DNA of 64,000 bases. Origin: Nitrospira sp. BO4. Its GTDB lineage: Bacteria > Nitrospirota > Nitrospiria > Nitrospirales > Nitrospiraceae. Positions 26,172 through 35,094 of the stretch are shown here, in pieces. The position numbers and the translations under genes were made by a program. Positions within the stretch are counted from its first letter, which is position 1. The number at the start of each line of letters is the position of its first letter. The notes below the pieces were generated by a model, which did no database searches, had not been told where the DNA came from, and worked only from the letters and a program-made list of their open reading frames with translations. Where the stretch lies: assembly GCA_030144965.1 (NCBI GenBank), contig JAMPUU010000007.1, forward strand, positions 124,001-188,000, read 5' to 3'.

Positions 26172-26924
26172 CTAAATCGCATCATATCGCCGCTTCAGCA
26201 CATCTTCTTTCGCCGCCCGAATGGAACCAAAGATAAAACTGATACACGGGATCGCCAGACAAATCATCGTGCTCACCACGACAAAGAATCCGGACTTAAA
26301 GAGCGCATTGCGCATCTCGACCAACCAAAAGAAGAACGTATCCCACTGATCCAGCGTGAAAAACGACCGAGCCATCCAATACGAGGCCGTTAAAATATGC
26401 GACAGCAGCTCGGGCGTGACCTTCAGATAGAGAAAATGAAAGGTGAAAAAGACCAGGATCATTTTCAGGATGCTCCCAGTCACGAACCCCCCATACAATT
26501 GCCAGATCGCATGACGGCAGACATTCCCGAAGAAACAGGAACCCAGATTGAAGGCCATCAAAATGTTATAGCCCAGCATATAGCTAATACTGATCACCAT
26601 CGCAAACACCTGGTCCATGATCGTGGGATCCGTACTCCCAAATATGGGCACTACCCGATCGATCACCCCGACACTGAGCGGGACAAATATGAGACTCACC
26701 AAGGTGTCAGCCCACCCGCCCTTGAGTCCCACATCGAAATACCCCACCTTTTCATTCAACAAGAGAAAATGTTGCGGAATCGGATTGCCGGTCCGCTCCA
26801 CCGCCGACAACTTCTCAATGTCCGAAATCGCTTCTAAGAGACTCTTTGGCTTCGGTCGGGAGGTCGAACTTGGAAACATCGGACCAGACGAACCCTTGCC
26901 ATATATCCCGCCGCCATCTGCCAT
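26172..26924 (-). CDS. Multi-pass membrane protein of the conjugation operon
   Basis: 250 aa. After about 75 soluble residues there are four to five hydrophobic spans: LVSLIFVPLSVGVI, VFAMVISISYMLGYNILMAF, a third around GSILKMILVFFTFHFLYL, then FFVVVSTMICLAIPCISFIFG. The C-terminal tail is basic (AAKEDVLKRRYD). I do not recognise a family. Its position, two bases after the 98-aa membrane gene and downstream of the HD protein, suggests an inner-membrane accessory of transfer or of the element's maintenance. Confidence 0.72.
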   Translation of the reverse strand: MADGGGIYGKGSSGPMFPSSTSRPKPKSLLEAISDIEKLSAVERTGNPIPQHFLLLNEKVGYFDVGLKGGWADTLVSLIFVPLSVGVIDRVVPIFGSTDPTIMDQVFAMVISISYMLGYNILMAFNLGSCFFGNVCRHAIWQLYGGFVTGSILKMILVFFTFHFLYLKVTPELLSHILTASYWMARSFFTLDQWDTFFFWLVEMRNALFKSGFFVVVSTMICLAIPCISFIFGSIRAAKEDVLKRRYDAI

Positions 26925-26926
26925 AG

Positions 26927-27223
26927 TTATGGCCCCCCAATCCCTAAGATACGCGCCACCGAACCCAGATAGGCAAAACAGGAAGTAAAGATAAAGAACA
27001 TCACCCCGAGCCCGAATTTCTGCTTATAGGTGCCATACCAGAAGGAATAAAAGAGACAGACACAAGCGCCGATGCGCGCCATGGTGCCCTGGAACATCAT
27101 ATTAAACACCGTCAACCACATGGTCCGATAGGACGCTTCGTCCGTATAGGTGAGGGGATCGAGATAGTCGAACAAACTTGCGGCTGCCGAGACGAGATGT
27201 ACACTCGCCGTAAGATCGATCAT
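26927..27223 (-). CDS. Small membrane protein
   Basis: 98 aa with two predicted membrane spans: MARIGACVCLFYSFWYG (about residues 50-66) and FGLGVMFFIFTSCFAYLGSVA (70-90). The N-terminal half is amphipathic (LVSAAASLFDYLDPLTY). No family recognised. It is tightly packed between the HD-domain gene (15 bases) and the 250-aa membrane gene (2 bases), and the two membrane proteins may form one complex. Confidence 0.65.
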   Translation of the reverse strand: MIDLTASVHLVSAAASLFDYLDPLTYTDEASYRTMWLTVFNMMFQGTMARIGACVCLFYSFWYGTYKQKFGLGVMFFIFTSCFAYLGSVARILGIGGP

Positions 27224-27238
27224 TGCGCCGCCTCCTCC

Positions 27239-28588
27239 CTAGCGCACCACATCTTCAATCTGTGTAAAATACGCCGTTTTCCGCTGTTCCAACTCGGATG
27301 GCGTGGTGGCAAATGCCGATTCGACAATCGGCACGCAATAGTAGCCATACTGTTTTTTTGATCGAAGCCGAAACGTATACTTCCGCCCATAAAATCCTTC
27401 ACCAATCGGTTCTGACAACACCCCCGCCTGCGCCAGCGACCGCGCTAACCGACGCATGACCTCTTCTCGGTCAGAGGCCCGTAACAGATGGATATCGATG
27501 ATCTGCTTATTCCGCGCCAGCTCTTTCACGAGGCCATAGAGCGAATTGGCTTGGCAATAAATCACGCCGTGGACCGAGACCGCCACCCATTCAGATTTCC
27601 GACTCCCCGTCGGTTCCCCCCGATTGATTAACGGTTCAACGAGGGCTAAAAATTCCGCCGCGACAAACCAATCCTCCCACTTCTTAATCTCCATCGTCTT
27701 CGTCACATAAGCGACTTCTTCTTCACGCGCCCGCCCGTCCGCCTGCTTGAGCAAGGATGCAAACCCATCTTTCACATGCCGATGATGCGCCGAAATCACC
27801 TGGCAAACTTCTTCTAGCCAAAACACGTCATGCCCTTCAAAAGCTTCTTTTACCTTCACGATACTGATGGCCGGATGATCCCGCATGGAATAGATCCCGG
27901 ACTGTCGAAACGCCGGAATCTTCCCTAAATCATGCCCCAAACAGGCCACCAACATTTTCGGAATCAACGGCTCCGGATCTTTGTAACTGGCTAGCAACAC
28001 CGCTAACCCGTGGCGAGTCACCCGATGCGTATGGTCTTTCAGGTTTACTTGCGCCAATGTGTCTCGAATGCTGTAGAGATCGCCACATTCTTCGTCTTGG
28101 GTCTTCTGCTCGAGGACAACAGACGGACATTGTCCATACTCCTCAAGGAGGTCGATGATTCTGACAATGGGCACCAATACGCCCTGCGTCTGCAACATCC
28201 CCTGATAAGGCATCACAAAATCCCGTACCAACTGGGACGACGGAGACCGGAACGTAGGGGACGCAGCGACCGGAACGGCTGGCTGTGAATCCCTCGTACC
28301 TCCCGGCACTGCGGGAGCCTCAGGCGCTGGAGCAGCAGAGGTGATCACCGTCGACTGAGGCGTTAACGCCTCCGCCATACTCATTTCAATCCCAGATCCC
28401 ATCCGAACCCCATCCTCATGGGTCGGCCGAAAATCCTCGTTATGACGCAACCAGATCGGCGACAGGTCTTGAAGGGACAGCACGAGCGGCTCAGGAGGAG
28501 GCAAAGCCCGCTGTTTCACCCCAAGCAGCAATTTGAGCGGAAGCCGGACGATGGCCGACTCCCGGACCTGGGCTAACCACGCACGCAT
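27239..28588 (-). CDS. HD-domain protein, possible MOBH relaxase relative
   Basis: 449 aa from the ATG at 28588, whose A/T overlaps the upstream gene's TAA as TAATG; longer frames exist but would run through that gene. Residues 150-340 contain an HD hydrolase: DHTHRVTRHGLAVL, CLGHDLGKIPAF, MRDHPAIS and ISAHHRHVKDG then KQADGRAREEE. The C-terminal part (YCQANSLYGLVKELARN, HLLRASDREEV, IGEGFYGRKYTF) resembles the winged-helix C-terminal domain of TraI_2 proteins. MOBH relaxases of SXT/R27-type elements have an HD core, so a DNA-processing role in transfer is plausible, but it is shorter than those enzymes. Confidence 0.6.
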   Translation of the reverse strand: MRAWLAQVRESAIVRLPLKLLLGVKQRALPPPEPLVLSLQDLSPIWLRHNEDFRPTHEDGVRMGSGIEMSMAEALTPQSTVITSAAPAPEAPAVPGGTRDSQPAVPVAASPTFRSPSSQLVRDFVMPYQGMLQTQGVLVPIVRIIDLLEEYGQCPSVVLEQKTQDEECGDLYSIRDTLAQVNLKDHTHRVTRHGLAVLLASYKDPEPLIPKMLVACLGHDLGKIPAFRQSGIYSMRDHPAISIVKVKEAFEGHDVFWLEEVCQVISAHHRHVKDGFASLLKQADGRAREEEVAYVTKTMEIKKWEDWFVAAEFLALVEPLINRGEPTGSRKSEWVAVSVHGVIYCQANSLYGLVKELARNKQIIDIHLLRASDREEVMRRLARSLAQAGVLSEPIGEGFYGRKYTFRLRSKKQYGYYCVPIVESAFATTPSELEQRKTAYFTQIEDVVR

Positions 28589-29022
28589 TACTGCCACACC
28601 TCCGGCACCGCGACTTCCGAGAGCTCCGCGACCGCCAATGCCTGCTCCACTGGACGACCCAGCAGCACAAAGACCACCCATGCCTGATCACCCTCCACCC
28701 GCCGCACAGTCCCCACCATCGACATTGAGCCTCGTACCACTTTCACCATCATGTCCACACGAATAGGCGGCGGGGACACAAGAGACTCAGATAAGGGCAC
28801 GATCACCTCATTCGGCGCCGGCAGCACCGCCCGCACACCACGCCACGACCGCACTTCCTGCACCATCGCGATCGAACTGGTCATCGAAAGATACCCCATA
28901 CCGACATGGACAATGGCAGAGGCCCCCACACGCGCCAGCAGACGCGCAATCCGCGCTTCATGACCCGGAAGCACTTCCACAACAAACGGCTCCATCGCCT
29001 GATCGGCTGGCAGCGTGAGCAT
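28588..29022 (-). CDS. NusG/Spt5-like (NGN-KOW) protein
   Basis: 144 aa. The N-terminal 90 residues read like an NGN domain: FVVEVLPGHEARIARLLA, then IVHVGMGYLSMTSS (the 'GYIFVE' strand region) and WRGVRAVLP with VIVPLSES. A KOW-like segment follows: VDMMVKVVRGSMSMVGTVRRVEGDQAW and VVFVLLGRPV. Length and order fit Spt5/NusG. Specialised NusG paralogues (RfaH, ActX) are known to antiterminate long pilus and transfer operons. The gene is inside a transfer operon, joined ATG-to-TAA with the lytic transglycosylase gene. The assignment rests on pattern reading and needs a profile search. Confidence 0.6.
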   Translation of the reverse strand: MLTLPADQAMEPFVVEVLPGHEARIARLLARVGASAIVHVGMGYLSMTSSIAMVQEVRSWRGVRAVLPAPNEVIVPLSESLVSPPPIRVDMMVKVVRGSMSMVGTVRRVEGDQAWVVFVLLGRPVEQALAVAELSEVAVPEVWQ

Positions 29023-29556
29023 TTATGGAATCTCCTTCAACGCCTGATGAATTTTCCAGGGATATTGCGGATTCACGCCGTTGTACCGTTCGATCGCTTT
29101 CCAGTTATAGCCATGACGATCAATCGATTCCCGAAGAATCCGCGCGGCATACCGCAAATTCGTGCACGGGTCTAACAGATAGACGGGGTGAATCTTGAAC
29201 CGTTCCATGTTGATCGTGTTCACCTGCCCGAGCCCGACGTCGAAGTTTTCATTCTTCTTCCAGAGCGCCGTCACGGTTTGCACCGCTTGGTCATACGACC
29301 GCACCGATTGAGGATACCCCCGTCCTCGTCGATTAATGGAGATGGCCAGCGGGTTCCAGGCACCGTTTTCTACACGAACAATCGCGTGCAACAATCGAGG
29401 ATGTAAGTGATAGGCACTGGCTGCGCCTTGCACACAGGCCTGATAGGGCTTCGACTGATCCCGCACTGCCTTCCGGTCTGCCGCCGACGCCCACCCTGTG
29501 GTTAGCACCAGCAGGCACCCGCAACAACACAACATACTCAGTATTCTGTTCACCAC
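29023..29556 (-). CDS. Lytic transglycosylase of the conjugation apparatus
   Basis: 177 aa with a signal peptide (LSMLCCCGCLLVLTTGWASA). The SLT fold is clear: LLHAIVRVENGAWNP with the catalytic Glu, FDVGLGQVNTINM, PCTNLRYAARIL and the C-terminal AIERYNGVNPQYP. It is the VirB1/P19-type enzyme that opens peptidoglycan for the secretion channel. The start appears to be a GTG (29556) following GAGGGGGA. It lies directly downstream of traN. Confidence 0.87.
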   Translation of the reverse strand: MVNRILSMLCCCGCLLVLTTGWASAADRKAVRDQSKPYQACVQGAASAYHLHPRLLHAIVRVENGAWNPLAISINRRGRGYPQSVRSYDQAVQTVTALWKKNENFDVGLGQVNTINMERFKIHPVYLLDPCTNLRYAARILRESIDRHGYNWKAIERYNGVNPQYPWKIHQALKEIP

Positions 29557-29574
29557 TCCCCCTCGTGGACCGCC

Positions 29575-31566
29575 CTAGCACGAACTGCCACTCATCGCAC
29601 AGGCTTTGGTTTTCATCGTGGCCGACACGGCCGCCGAATCAAAGGTCGTCGTAATCTGCGCAAAGAATTCCGTCCAGTTAATCGCTTGAAAGTTGATCGA
29701 GGCAAACTCGTTCAACGTGAATCCATCACAATCTTCCGCCCCCGGCGTGCCGAAATTCAGCCCGAGTTGGGACTTCCCTTGCTGTTGAATAATGCGTCCG
29801 AGCATGGATGTATAGGTACAATACGCATCTTCTTTCCTCGTACAAATCCCCAAAATCTTCTCCACGCACCGCGTCCCGACATAGATCACTTCGAACGCCT
29901 TCTTATCCTGCGCCAACGATATTTCTTCCGCACTACAGCTCCCAAGCATTTTGTCCGGATCATTCGAACAACAGTCGATCAAAATCGTCCCGATCGTCGA
30001 GTAGTCACAGCGTTTCGCCGTGCCGGTAAAGATCCTCAGGGTATCCTTGTTGAAGCCATCCTGCACTTCTTTGACCATCGCCATCATCGTCGCCGCTAAC
30101 TGAAAATTAGTATTCGGTGGTGTGCCCGTCGGCATACAGAACGGCACCAGACTCCCCGGTGTCCCGCACGAATTACACTGGAGATTATCTTGCCACTTGC
30201 TGCAGACCTGGCCCCCATTACACTGAAACGTATTGGTGTACACCCGACAGGTCCCACTGACCGGATCGAGCTCCGTGCAGACCGAATCCAACTGAGTACA
30301 GGCCGCGTCACGATAGGTCTGACAAGAATCAGGTATTTGCGTCGGAATATCGTAGACAAAGGACGTCTGCCAGCAGCCCGTCAGCGGATTAACCGAATAC
30401 GAATTGCGCAGTAGTCCGCCCATCACGGTAATAGTCCCGCTCGAAATCCCGCCAAGGCTGTAGCTGAAGGGAATTGTAAAACTCGTGGGAGTCGTCCAGG
30501 TCGCCGTGCCGAGTGTAAAGCTGACGCCCGTTCCGAAACAGCCGCACTTGCTGTTGCAATAATTCACCCAGCCCGGACCACTTACCGATTGACCTTCGCT
30601 GATCGTCCAAGTTCCCCCACCATAGGTCCCGTTCGTACACCCATATTTATTTTCGCCCACGGCATTGCCGCTCACAGAAAACTGGAGCGAATAACCACCA
30701 GAACCATTGGCAATCGGGACGCCATAATTAAAGGCATAATAACCACTCCAAGTGCCGGACCCGGAATTAACCGCAAAAGCCTGCGACGTCGGCATCAGAA
30801 AACTCACCGAACTATAGTCATTACAGGCCATGACCCGCGTCGTCGCATCCGTACAGGTACTCGACACGAGAATCGCTTGGCTTGAGCTGATCAAGGTCGC
30901 ATACGGCGTACACCCATCAATAAATGTTTCGTCCGTATAGGGAGGACTCGTAAGCGGATACACACCACACGCACTCGACTTCAATGATGGGGAATAATTC
31001 TGATCGCAAAACACCCGCGTCATTCCCGGCATCGTACACGTGACCGGCGCCGTCGGTGCCGCGACATACTCAATGCAAATCGGATTATTGACACACGTCT
31101 GATTCGTCTGTGGCACATTAGTCCACCCGGTTGCGACACTCTGGGCCGACATCACCGGACTGGTCGACGCCGCATTCCATCCTTTTGCCTGAGTATCCAT
31201 GTCACGCACTTGAGCCGCCTTGGAATCCGTCGCATAGGCTCCCGTCCCCGCTGCATTCAAAGGCCCGATATTGCCGGTATTGCTGTAATAGCCAGACTGA
31301 GAGGCCCCCGCACAACTCTCATTTGTACATCCAGTCGACCCTCCATATTGAGGTGTTGCACCTTGTTGTGTGTTCACCGTGGCCGGATTCAACGCCCCTG
31401 TTGCCGCAATATTCCCCTGCGCACATTGCGCCTTCGCCAAAGGATCCAAAATAGTGCTGCAATCCGCGGCCGAGCTCAACGGAAGACCAGTGAGGAATAA
31501 TCCGATGATCAGCACCAGATATCTGACAATGCGGACATCGCCACACTGCGCATTCGAGATCATCAT
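29575..31566 (-). CDS. traN: TraN, mating-pair stabilisation outer-membrane protein
   Basis: 663 aa from the ATG at 31566, which follows GAGGAGCCGAGG; upstream frame extension is not expected because it lacks a signal. The N-terminus is a signal peptide (YLVLIIGLFLTGLPLSSA). The protein is very Cys-rich with recurrent CxxxC and CxC patterns, a Ser/Gly/Thr-rich central region, and the TraN-like C-terminal block CCSNDPDKMLGSCSAEE, ..KCVEKILGICTRKEDAYC.., LGRIIQQQGKSQLGLNFGTP and DCDGFTLNEFASINF. F-type TraN anchors the recipient cell during mating. Exact receptor specificity cannot be read. Confidence 0.88.
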   Translation of the reverse strand: MMISNAQCGDVRIVRYLVLIIGLFLTGLPLSSAADCSTILDPLAKAQCAQGNIAATGALNPATVNTQQGATPQYGGSTGCTNESCAGASQSGYYSNTGNIGPLNAAGTGAYATDSKAAQVRDMDTQAKGWNAASTSPVMSAQSVATGWTNVPQTNQTCVNNPICIEYVAAPTAPVTCTMPGMTRVFCDQNYSPSLKSSACGVYPLTSPPYTDETFIDGCTPYATLISSSQAILVSSTCTDATTRVMACNDYSSVSFLMPTSQAFAVNSGSGTWSGYYAFNYGVPIANGSGGYSLQFSVSGNAVGENKYGCTNGTYGGGTWTISEGQSVSGPGWVNYCNSKCGCFGTGVSFTLGTATWTTPTSFTIPFSYSLGGISSGTITVMGGLLRNSYSVNPLTGCWQTSFVYDIPTQIPDSCQTYRDAACTQLDSVCTELDPVSGTCRVYTNTFQCNGGQVCSKWQDNLQCNSCGTPGSLVPFCMPTGTPPNTNFQLAATMMAMVKEVQDGFNKDTLRIFTGTAKRCDYSTIGTILIDCCSNDPDKMLGSCSAEEISLAQDKKAFEVIYVGTRCVEKILGICTRKEDAYCTYTSMLGRIIQQQGKSQLGLNFGTPGAEDCDGFTLNEFASINFQAINWTEFFAQITTTFDSAAVSATMKTKACAMSGSSC

Positions 31567-31600
31567 CCTCGGCTCCTCGTCGATTCCCTCGTTGTCAGAC

Positions 31601-32038
31601 TTATGCGGCCGCTGTCTCTGGCACGGATGAGGACGAGGCGCCACTGGCCGCCACAGGGTGAAATTTCACGACGGTACCGAACATCGTCACTTGCATCATC
31701 GACATCCCTTTTGAGGACAGTGGTTGCACATTCATCACAAAACCCAAAATAGCATCGGGAGCCTCGTGCGATTCCGAGCCATAAATGTGATGCGCCAGAT
31801 CGCTCAACTCACGCAACGCCGGGATAATCAAATCGGTATGGACCGAATTGTTATACGTCCCGACGTTGCCTCCGAAGAAATCCTTGATTCGGGCCAAGAC
31901 ATCACGAAACACGCCCATCCCCTCTGTCTTGTGTACGAACACCAGTCCCAAGGGCTGTACCCGCACTTCGCCTTGCTCCTGAAGCAGCTTCGATTCATGC
32001 ATGCTAAAGATCGGCAAATATGGATAGTTCTGTGTCAT
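31601..32038 (-). CDS. YbjQ/DUF74-like protein
   Basis: 145 aa, soluble. The central segment QPLGLVFVHKTEGMGVFRD, FFGGNVGTYNNSV, LRELSDLAHHIYGSE, APDAILGFVMNV and MMQVTMFGTVVKF follows the YbjQ_1 (formerly 'heavy-metal-binding', DUF74) family, which forms pentamers. The usual 'GG....Y........R..A...M...A...GA.A..G' spacing is recognisable. Why a conjugative element carries it is unknown; the gene overlaps the upstream lipoprotein gene by 4 bases and precedes traN. Confidence 0.6.
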   Translation of the reverse strand: MTQNYPYLPIFSMHESKLLQEQGEVRVQPLGLVFVHKTEGMGVFRDVLARIKDFFGGNVGTYNNSVHTDLIIPALRELSDLAHHIYGSESHEAPDAILGFVMNVQPLSSKGMSMMQVTMFGTVVKFHPVAASGASSSSVPETAAA

Positions 32039-33060
32039 CGAATTACATCCTTATTCTCGTACGGCTTCGCAGAAGGAGCTGCCGACCGTGGAGCTGGTTC
32101 CTGCGCAGCTGTTTGGACGGGCTTCTTCCGTCCCAATTTCTCCCCGATCCACTCCATCCAAGTTTGCTTAACAGACGTCACCTGTTTGACCGGTTCAGTC
32201 TTGCGGGCAAGGGGAGACGGCTCGACGATGCTCACAGGATCAAGACCCTTTGCGGGCCCCACCGGCAAGGATGCCGTCGGAGACGACACTACATCAGAGG
32301 GTTTCGGACCCATCGTCGTGGGCCCCACACCCGGTCCTGCCCCCGGCAGAACCGGAGCCGCCCCGTCTGGTTTTACGGCGGTCTGCGGTACTCCGTCTGA
32401 AGTTCCACTGTCCATCGACACCTTCTGCTCTGGCAGAGTGAGCGGCGGACCATCCGAAGGCTTCGCCACCGGCTTAATCCCAGGCTTCGCCGGTCGATAG
32501 CCCAACTTCTGATCGATCGCCCGCTGGACAGCCGACTTGTCCCGTTCAAGATCGACCGTCCCGGATCCACCATCAACCCGATCCTTCCCCTCAATGGATT
32601 CCACCATGCGCGCAGCCTTTGCTGGCGCAGGACGTTTCATACTGTCCAACTTAGTCGACATACCCGTGAGCGAGGCATTGGTCGCTTGCTGCTGCTCATT
32701 AATGGTCCGAAGAAATTGCAACGTCTCGTTCGCCTGCATCCCCAGCTTCGTCACTTCCCCACGCAACAGCGTCTGCTCCTGTCCCATCAAACCCAAACGC
32801 GTCTGGATGGCTTTCAGTTCATTGGTCGCATGCATCACGACACCTTCCATCCCGGTCAACCGCATCGATTGCCCAGAATAGGCCCGATTCAGCGCCTGCA
32901 CATCCGCATGGAGGCCATCACGCTCAATATCCTGTTCTGTCTTTACCGTCCGCAGGTGATCCGCAATCGCCACCTGCTCGTCGTACGACCACTTCGACAC
33001 GCATCCCCCCAATAACACCACGCACAGCACTGCCACCGTTCCGGTTGACACCACACGCAT
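32035..33060 (-). CDS. Coiled-coil lipoprotein
   Basis: 341 aa from the ATG at 33060, preceded by GGAGG. A lipobox (VVLLGGC) gives a lipidated Cys near residue 20. Residues 30-150 are heptad-rich helices (LRTVKTEQDIERDGLHADV, NELKAIQTRLGLMGQEQTLL) that predict a coiled coil; the C-terminal half is Pro/Lys/Gly-rich and disordered. No family recognised. It may span the periplasm as part of the secretion assembly, since it is coupled to ybjQ-like and traN. Confidence 0.65.
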   Translation of the reverse strand: MRVVSTGTVAVLCVVLLGGCVSKWSYDEQVAIADHLRTVKTEQDIERDGLHADVQALNRAYSGQSMRLTGMEGVVMHATNELKAIQTRLGLMGQEQTLLRGEVTKLGMQANETLQFLRTINEQQQATNASLTGMSTKLDSMKRPAPAKAARMVESIEGKDRVDGGSGTVDLERDKSAVQRAIDQKLGYRPAKPGIKPVAKPSDGPPLTLPEQKVSMDSGTSDGVPQTAVKPDGAAPVLPGAGPGVGPTTMGPKPSDVVSSPTASLPVGPAKGLDPVSIVEPSPLARKTEPVKQVTSVKQTWMEWIGEKLGRKKPVQTAAQEPAPRSAAPSAKPYENKDVIR

Positions 33061-33103
33061 ACCGTCCTCCATTTCGTAGTCCATCCGTGAATCACGCGCC
33101 TAC

Positions 33104-33814
33104 TTAACGAACTTGAACCGGCTGAGCGACGACATCGTGTGATGGAACTCCTATGACCGTCGACTCCGAGCTCTCGCTGACCCCCACCACCTGATCTTTC
33201 GAGACCACCCGTTGCAACTTATTCGGCGCGTGATACTCGACCTGAGCCGACTGACATACCTTCGCCACCGCCTCATTGAGTTCATGGACCAATCCCGAGG
33301 CACGCGTCAGGCGGCCATCATGTTGAAGGGTTTCCAGGCTCACCATCCGTAATGTCACCAACACCTGGTCCATCCGCACGATCGATTCAATGGCTTCCCG
33401 CGCCTCATCGGTTTGCGGGACAATGACATGCGCATCCCGATGTTGCGCCAACTGCTTTCGCTCAGGACCACTGTTCCGCAACACCGTTGGCATCAGAATC
33501 AAATCCCCCCCCGATTCCCTGAGCCAGAATGTCACGTGAGCCTGCCATGCACGAATCGGCTCAATCGCCGCCATCACCGCCTCCACCGTCAGCGGCATCC
33601 CCACCAACCGTCGCAATTTCGACAGCGCCTTATTCAATGGATAAATCATCCGCACCATAATGCGGGTCTCCGGTGAATGCGGCACCAGCACCTGACTCCC
33701 GAACTGCTGCAGCAACTCAAGGTTTCGCACCCGCCGCTCCTCTTGCGAGAGAAATGGCCGGCCCTTCCGTTGTACTGATGCATCCGCTGGACGCGAAGGA
33801 GCTTGTGCACTCAT
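33104..33814 (-). CDS. Uncharacterised protein of the transfer operon
   Basis: 236 aa, no signal peptide or membrane segment. It is helical, Arg-rich near the N-terminus (LSQEERRVRNLELLQQFG), with a middle AFWLRESGGDLILMP-like strand pair (VTFWLRESGGDLILMPTVLR) and a Ser/Val-rich tail. I do not recognise it. It lies between the KH-like gene and the coiled-coil lipoprotein gene, with 16 and 43 bases between neighbours, on one transcript. Confidence 0.6.
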   Translation of the reverse strand: MSAQAPSRPADASVQRKGRPFLSQEERRVRNLELLQQFGSQVLVPHSPETRIMVRMIYPLNKALSKLRRLVGMPLTVEAVMAAIEPIRAWQAHVTFWLRESGGDLILMPTVLRNSGPERKQLAQHRDAHVIVPQTDEAREAIESIVRMDQVLVTLRMVSLETLQHDGRLTRASGLVHELNEAVAKVCQSAQVEYHAPNKLQRVVSKDQVVGVSESSESTVIGVPSHDVVAQPVQVR

Positions 33815-33830
33815 AAACCTTTCCTCCTCT

Positions 33831-34487
33831 TCACAATAGACACGGCGGCATTACCTGCTCGGCCGGTACCACACGTATGCCATGACCGGTCAAACGACTC
33901 GCCACCGCCACATTCATTCCTTTGATTCCCACAAATCGCCCGAGAACCGACGCCGGCACGCGGATAATGGCCTCGCGCGAGGCCCGACACAGCTCGACCG
34001 ATTCGATCGCAGTCACGGGCGCAGGAACCAAGGCTTGCTTGATGTATTGCTCCACCATATGGGAATAGCGCACCAACGACGGATGAAGTCGACAGTAGGT
34101 GCGAAACTCTGGCAGATACGGCATGCAGAGCTTGATGGGGTCTTCTCCCGTCGGACTTGAAACGGCAATCTTCACGAACCCCGCCTGCTGCACCGTCGCC
34201 ACGGCATCAATCACGACGCGCCGTTCCGCAATCAAGGGACGAAACACAAGTTCACACACTTGACGAAGAAAATGGCCGGATCGTTGAGACAGAATGGGGT
34301 ACTGCTCGCCCACCGACTTAATCGACGCATAGAACCGGTCTTGCACCCGATAAGGCCCATCGGCGCAACTTTTCGGCAGGACCGCGAGTTGATCCGTCCC
34401 TCCCATACAGGCGAGGTACGCATCCCGGTCAAGCTTTGCCTTGACCACCACCCCCAATACAAAATGACCAACCTTATCTAGCGCCAT
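33831..34487 (-). CDS. NusA-type KH-domain protein
   Basis: 218 aa. The first 150 residues are unrecognised, with Cys at several places. Residues 175-215 read IIRVPASVLGRFVGIKGMNV and VASRLTGHGIRVVP, close to the NusA KH2 pattern 'AIGKkGQNvrLAs.LtGw.I.v', with the GXXG loop as GIKG. A single KH domain binds single-stranded RNA or DNA. With the NusG/Spt5-like gene in the same operon, a role in transcription elongation or RNA binding is suggested; this is inference. The start at 34487 has no strong alternative. Confidence 0.55.
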   Translation of the reverse strand: MALDKVGHFVLGVVVKAKLDRDAYLACMGGTDQLAVLPKSCADGPYRVQDRFYASIKSVGEQYPILSQRSGHFLRQVCELVFRPLIAERRVVIDAVATVQQAGFVKIAVSSPTGEDPIKLCMPYLPEFRTYCRLHPSLVRYSHMVEQYIKQALVPAPVTAIESVELCRASREAIIRVPASVLGRFVGIKGMNVAVASRLTGHGIRVVPAEQVMPPCLL

Positions 34488-34576
34488 GTCCCTCTATTAC
34501 GGACAAGAAACGAGGAGAAACTCCTCTCACCACATATTCCCTCGCTCGAAACCGCTGTTCTGCAATAGATCGCACC

Positions 34577-34975
34577 CTACCGACCTGACCCCTGACGGCT
34601 AAATCGCTCAATCTCCTCTTTCCACATCTTGCGACACAGACTGTAGGGCACAAACACCACATCAACTCCACGCGACGGCACCACCACTTTGACCATGTAA
34701 CGACCTTCATATTCGCCGGTCACGGTACTCACTTGAACGCCCTTCGCCCGAAGCGAGTTCACAAAGTCTTCAGGGCCACCCCAATTGGGCAGATCACGCA
34801 GCTCACCCGTAATTGACGTCACAGCCGAACAGCCTCCTTGTCCTGTCGCCACCATCCAATGATCGGGACGGTCTGACGTCTTGGCGAAACACAAAGAAGA
34901 GATACCAGCACATACACACACCGTCATCGCTACAACACGACTGATCCCGCGTCTCCCCCTCTGACGAATGTTCAT
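34577..34975 (-). CDS. Small secreted protein heading the left transfer operon
   Basis: 132 aa. A signal peptide (VVAMTVCVCAGISSLCFA) is followed by about 100 mature residues with three Cys, GCSAVTSI, LPNWGGPEDFVNSL, KVVVPSRGVDVVFVPYSL and a helical end. The ATG at 34975 has GAGGCAATT before it. No family recognised. A truncated paralogue lies at 26077-26171. It is the first gene of the leftward operon, divergent from the lipoprotein pair, so the 120-base gap at 34976-35094 should contain both promoters. Confidence 0.6.
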   Translation of the reverse strand: MNIRQRGRRGISRVVAMTVCVCAGISSLCFAKTSDRPDHWMVATGQGGCSAVTSITGELRDLPNWGGPEDFVNSLRAKGVQVSTVTGEYEGRYMVKVVVPSRGVDVVFVPYSLCRKMWKEEIERFSRQGSGR

Positions 34976-35094
34976 AATTGCCTCATGTCAAATATCTCAC
35001 TACCTTCTTCACGCACTATGAGGAGAAAGGAGTAAATCCAAAGCAAATATGGTATTACTGAGGAATATTACGGTTCGCAGATGGGACTATCGGA

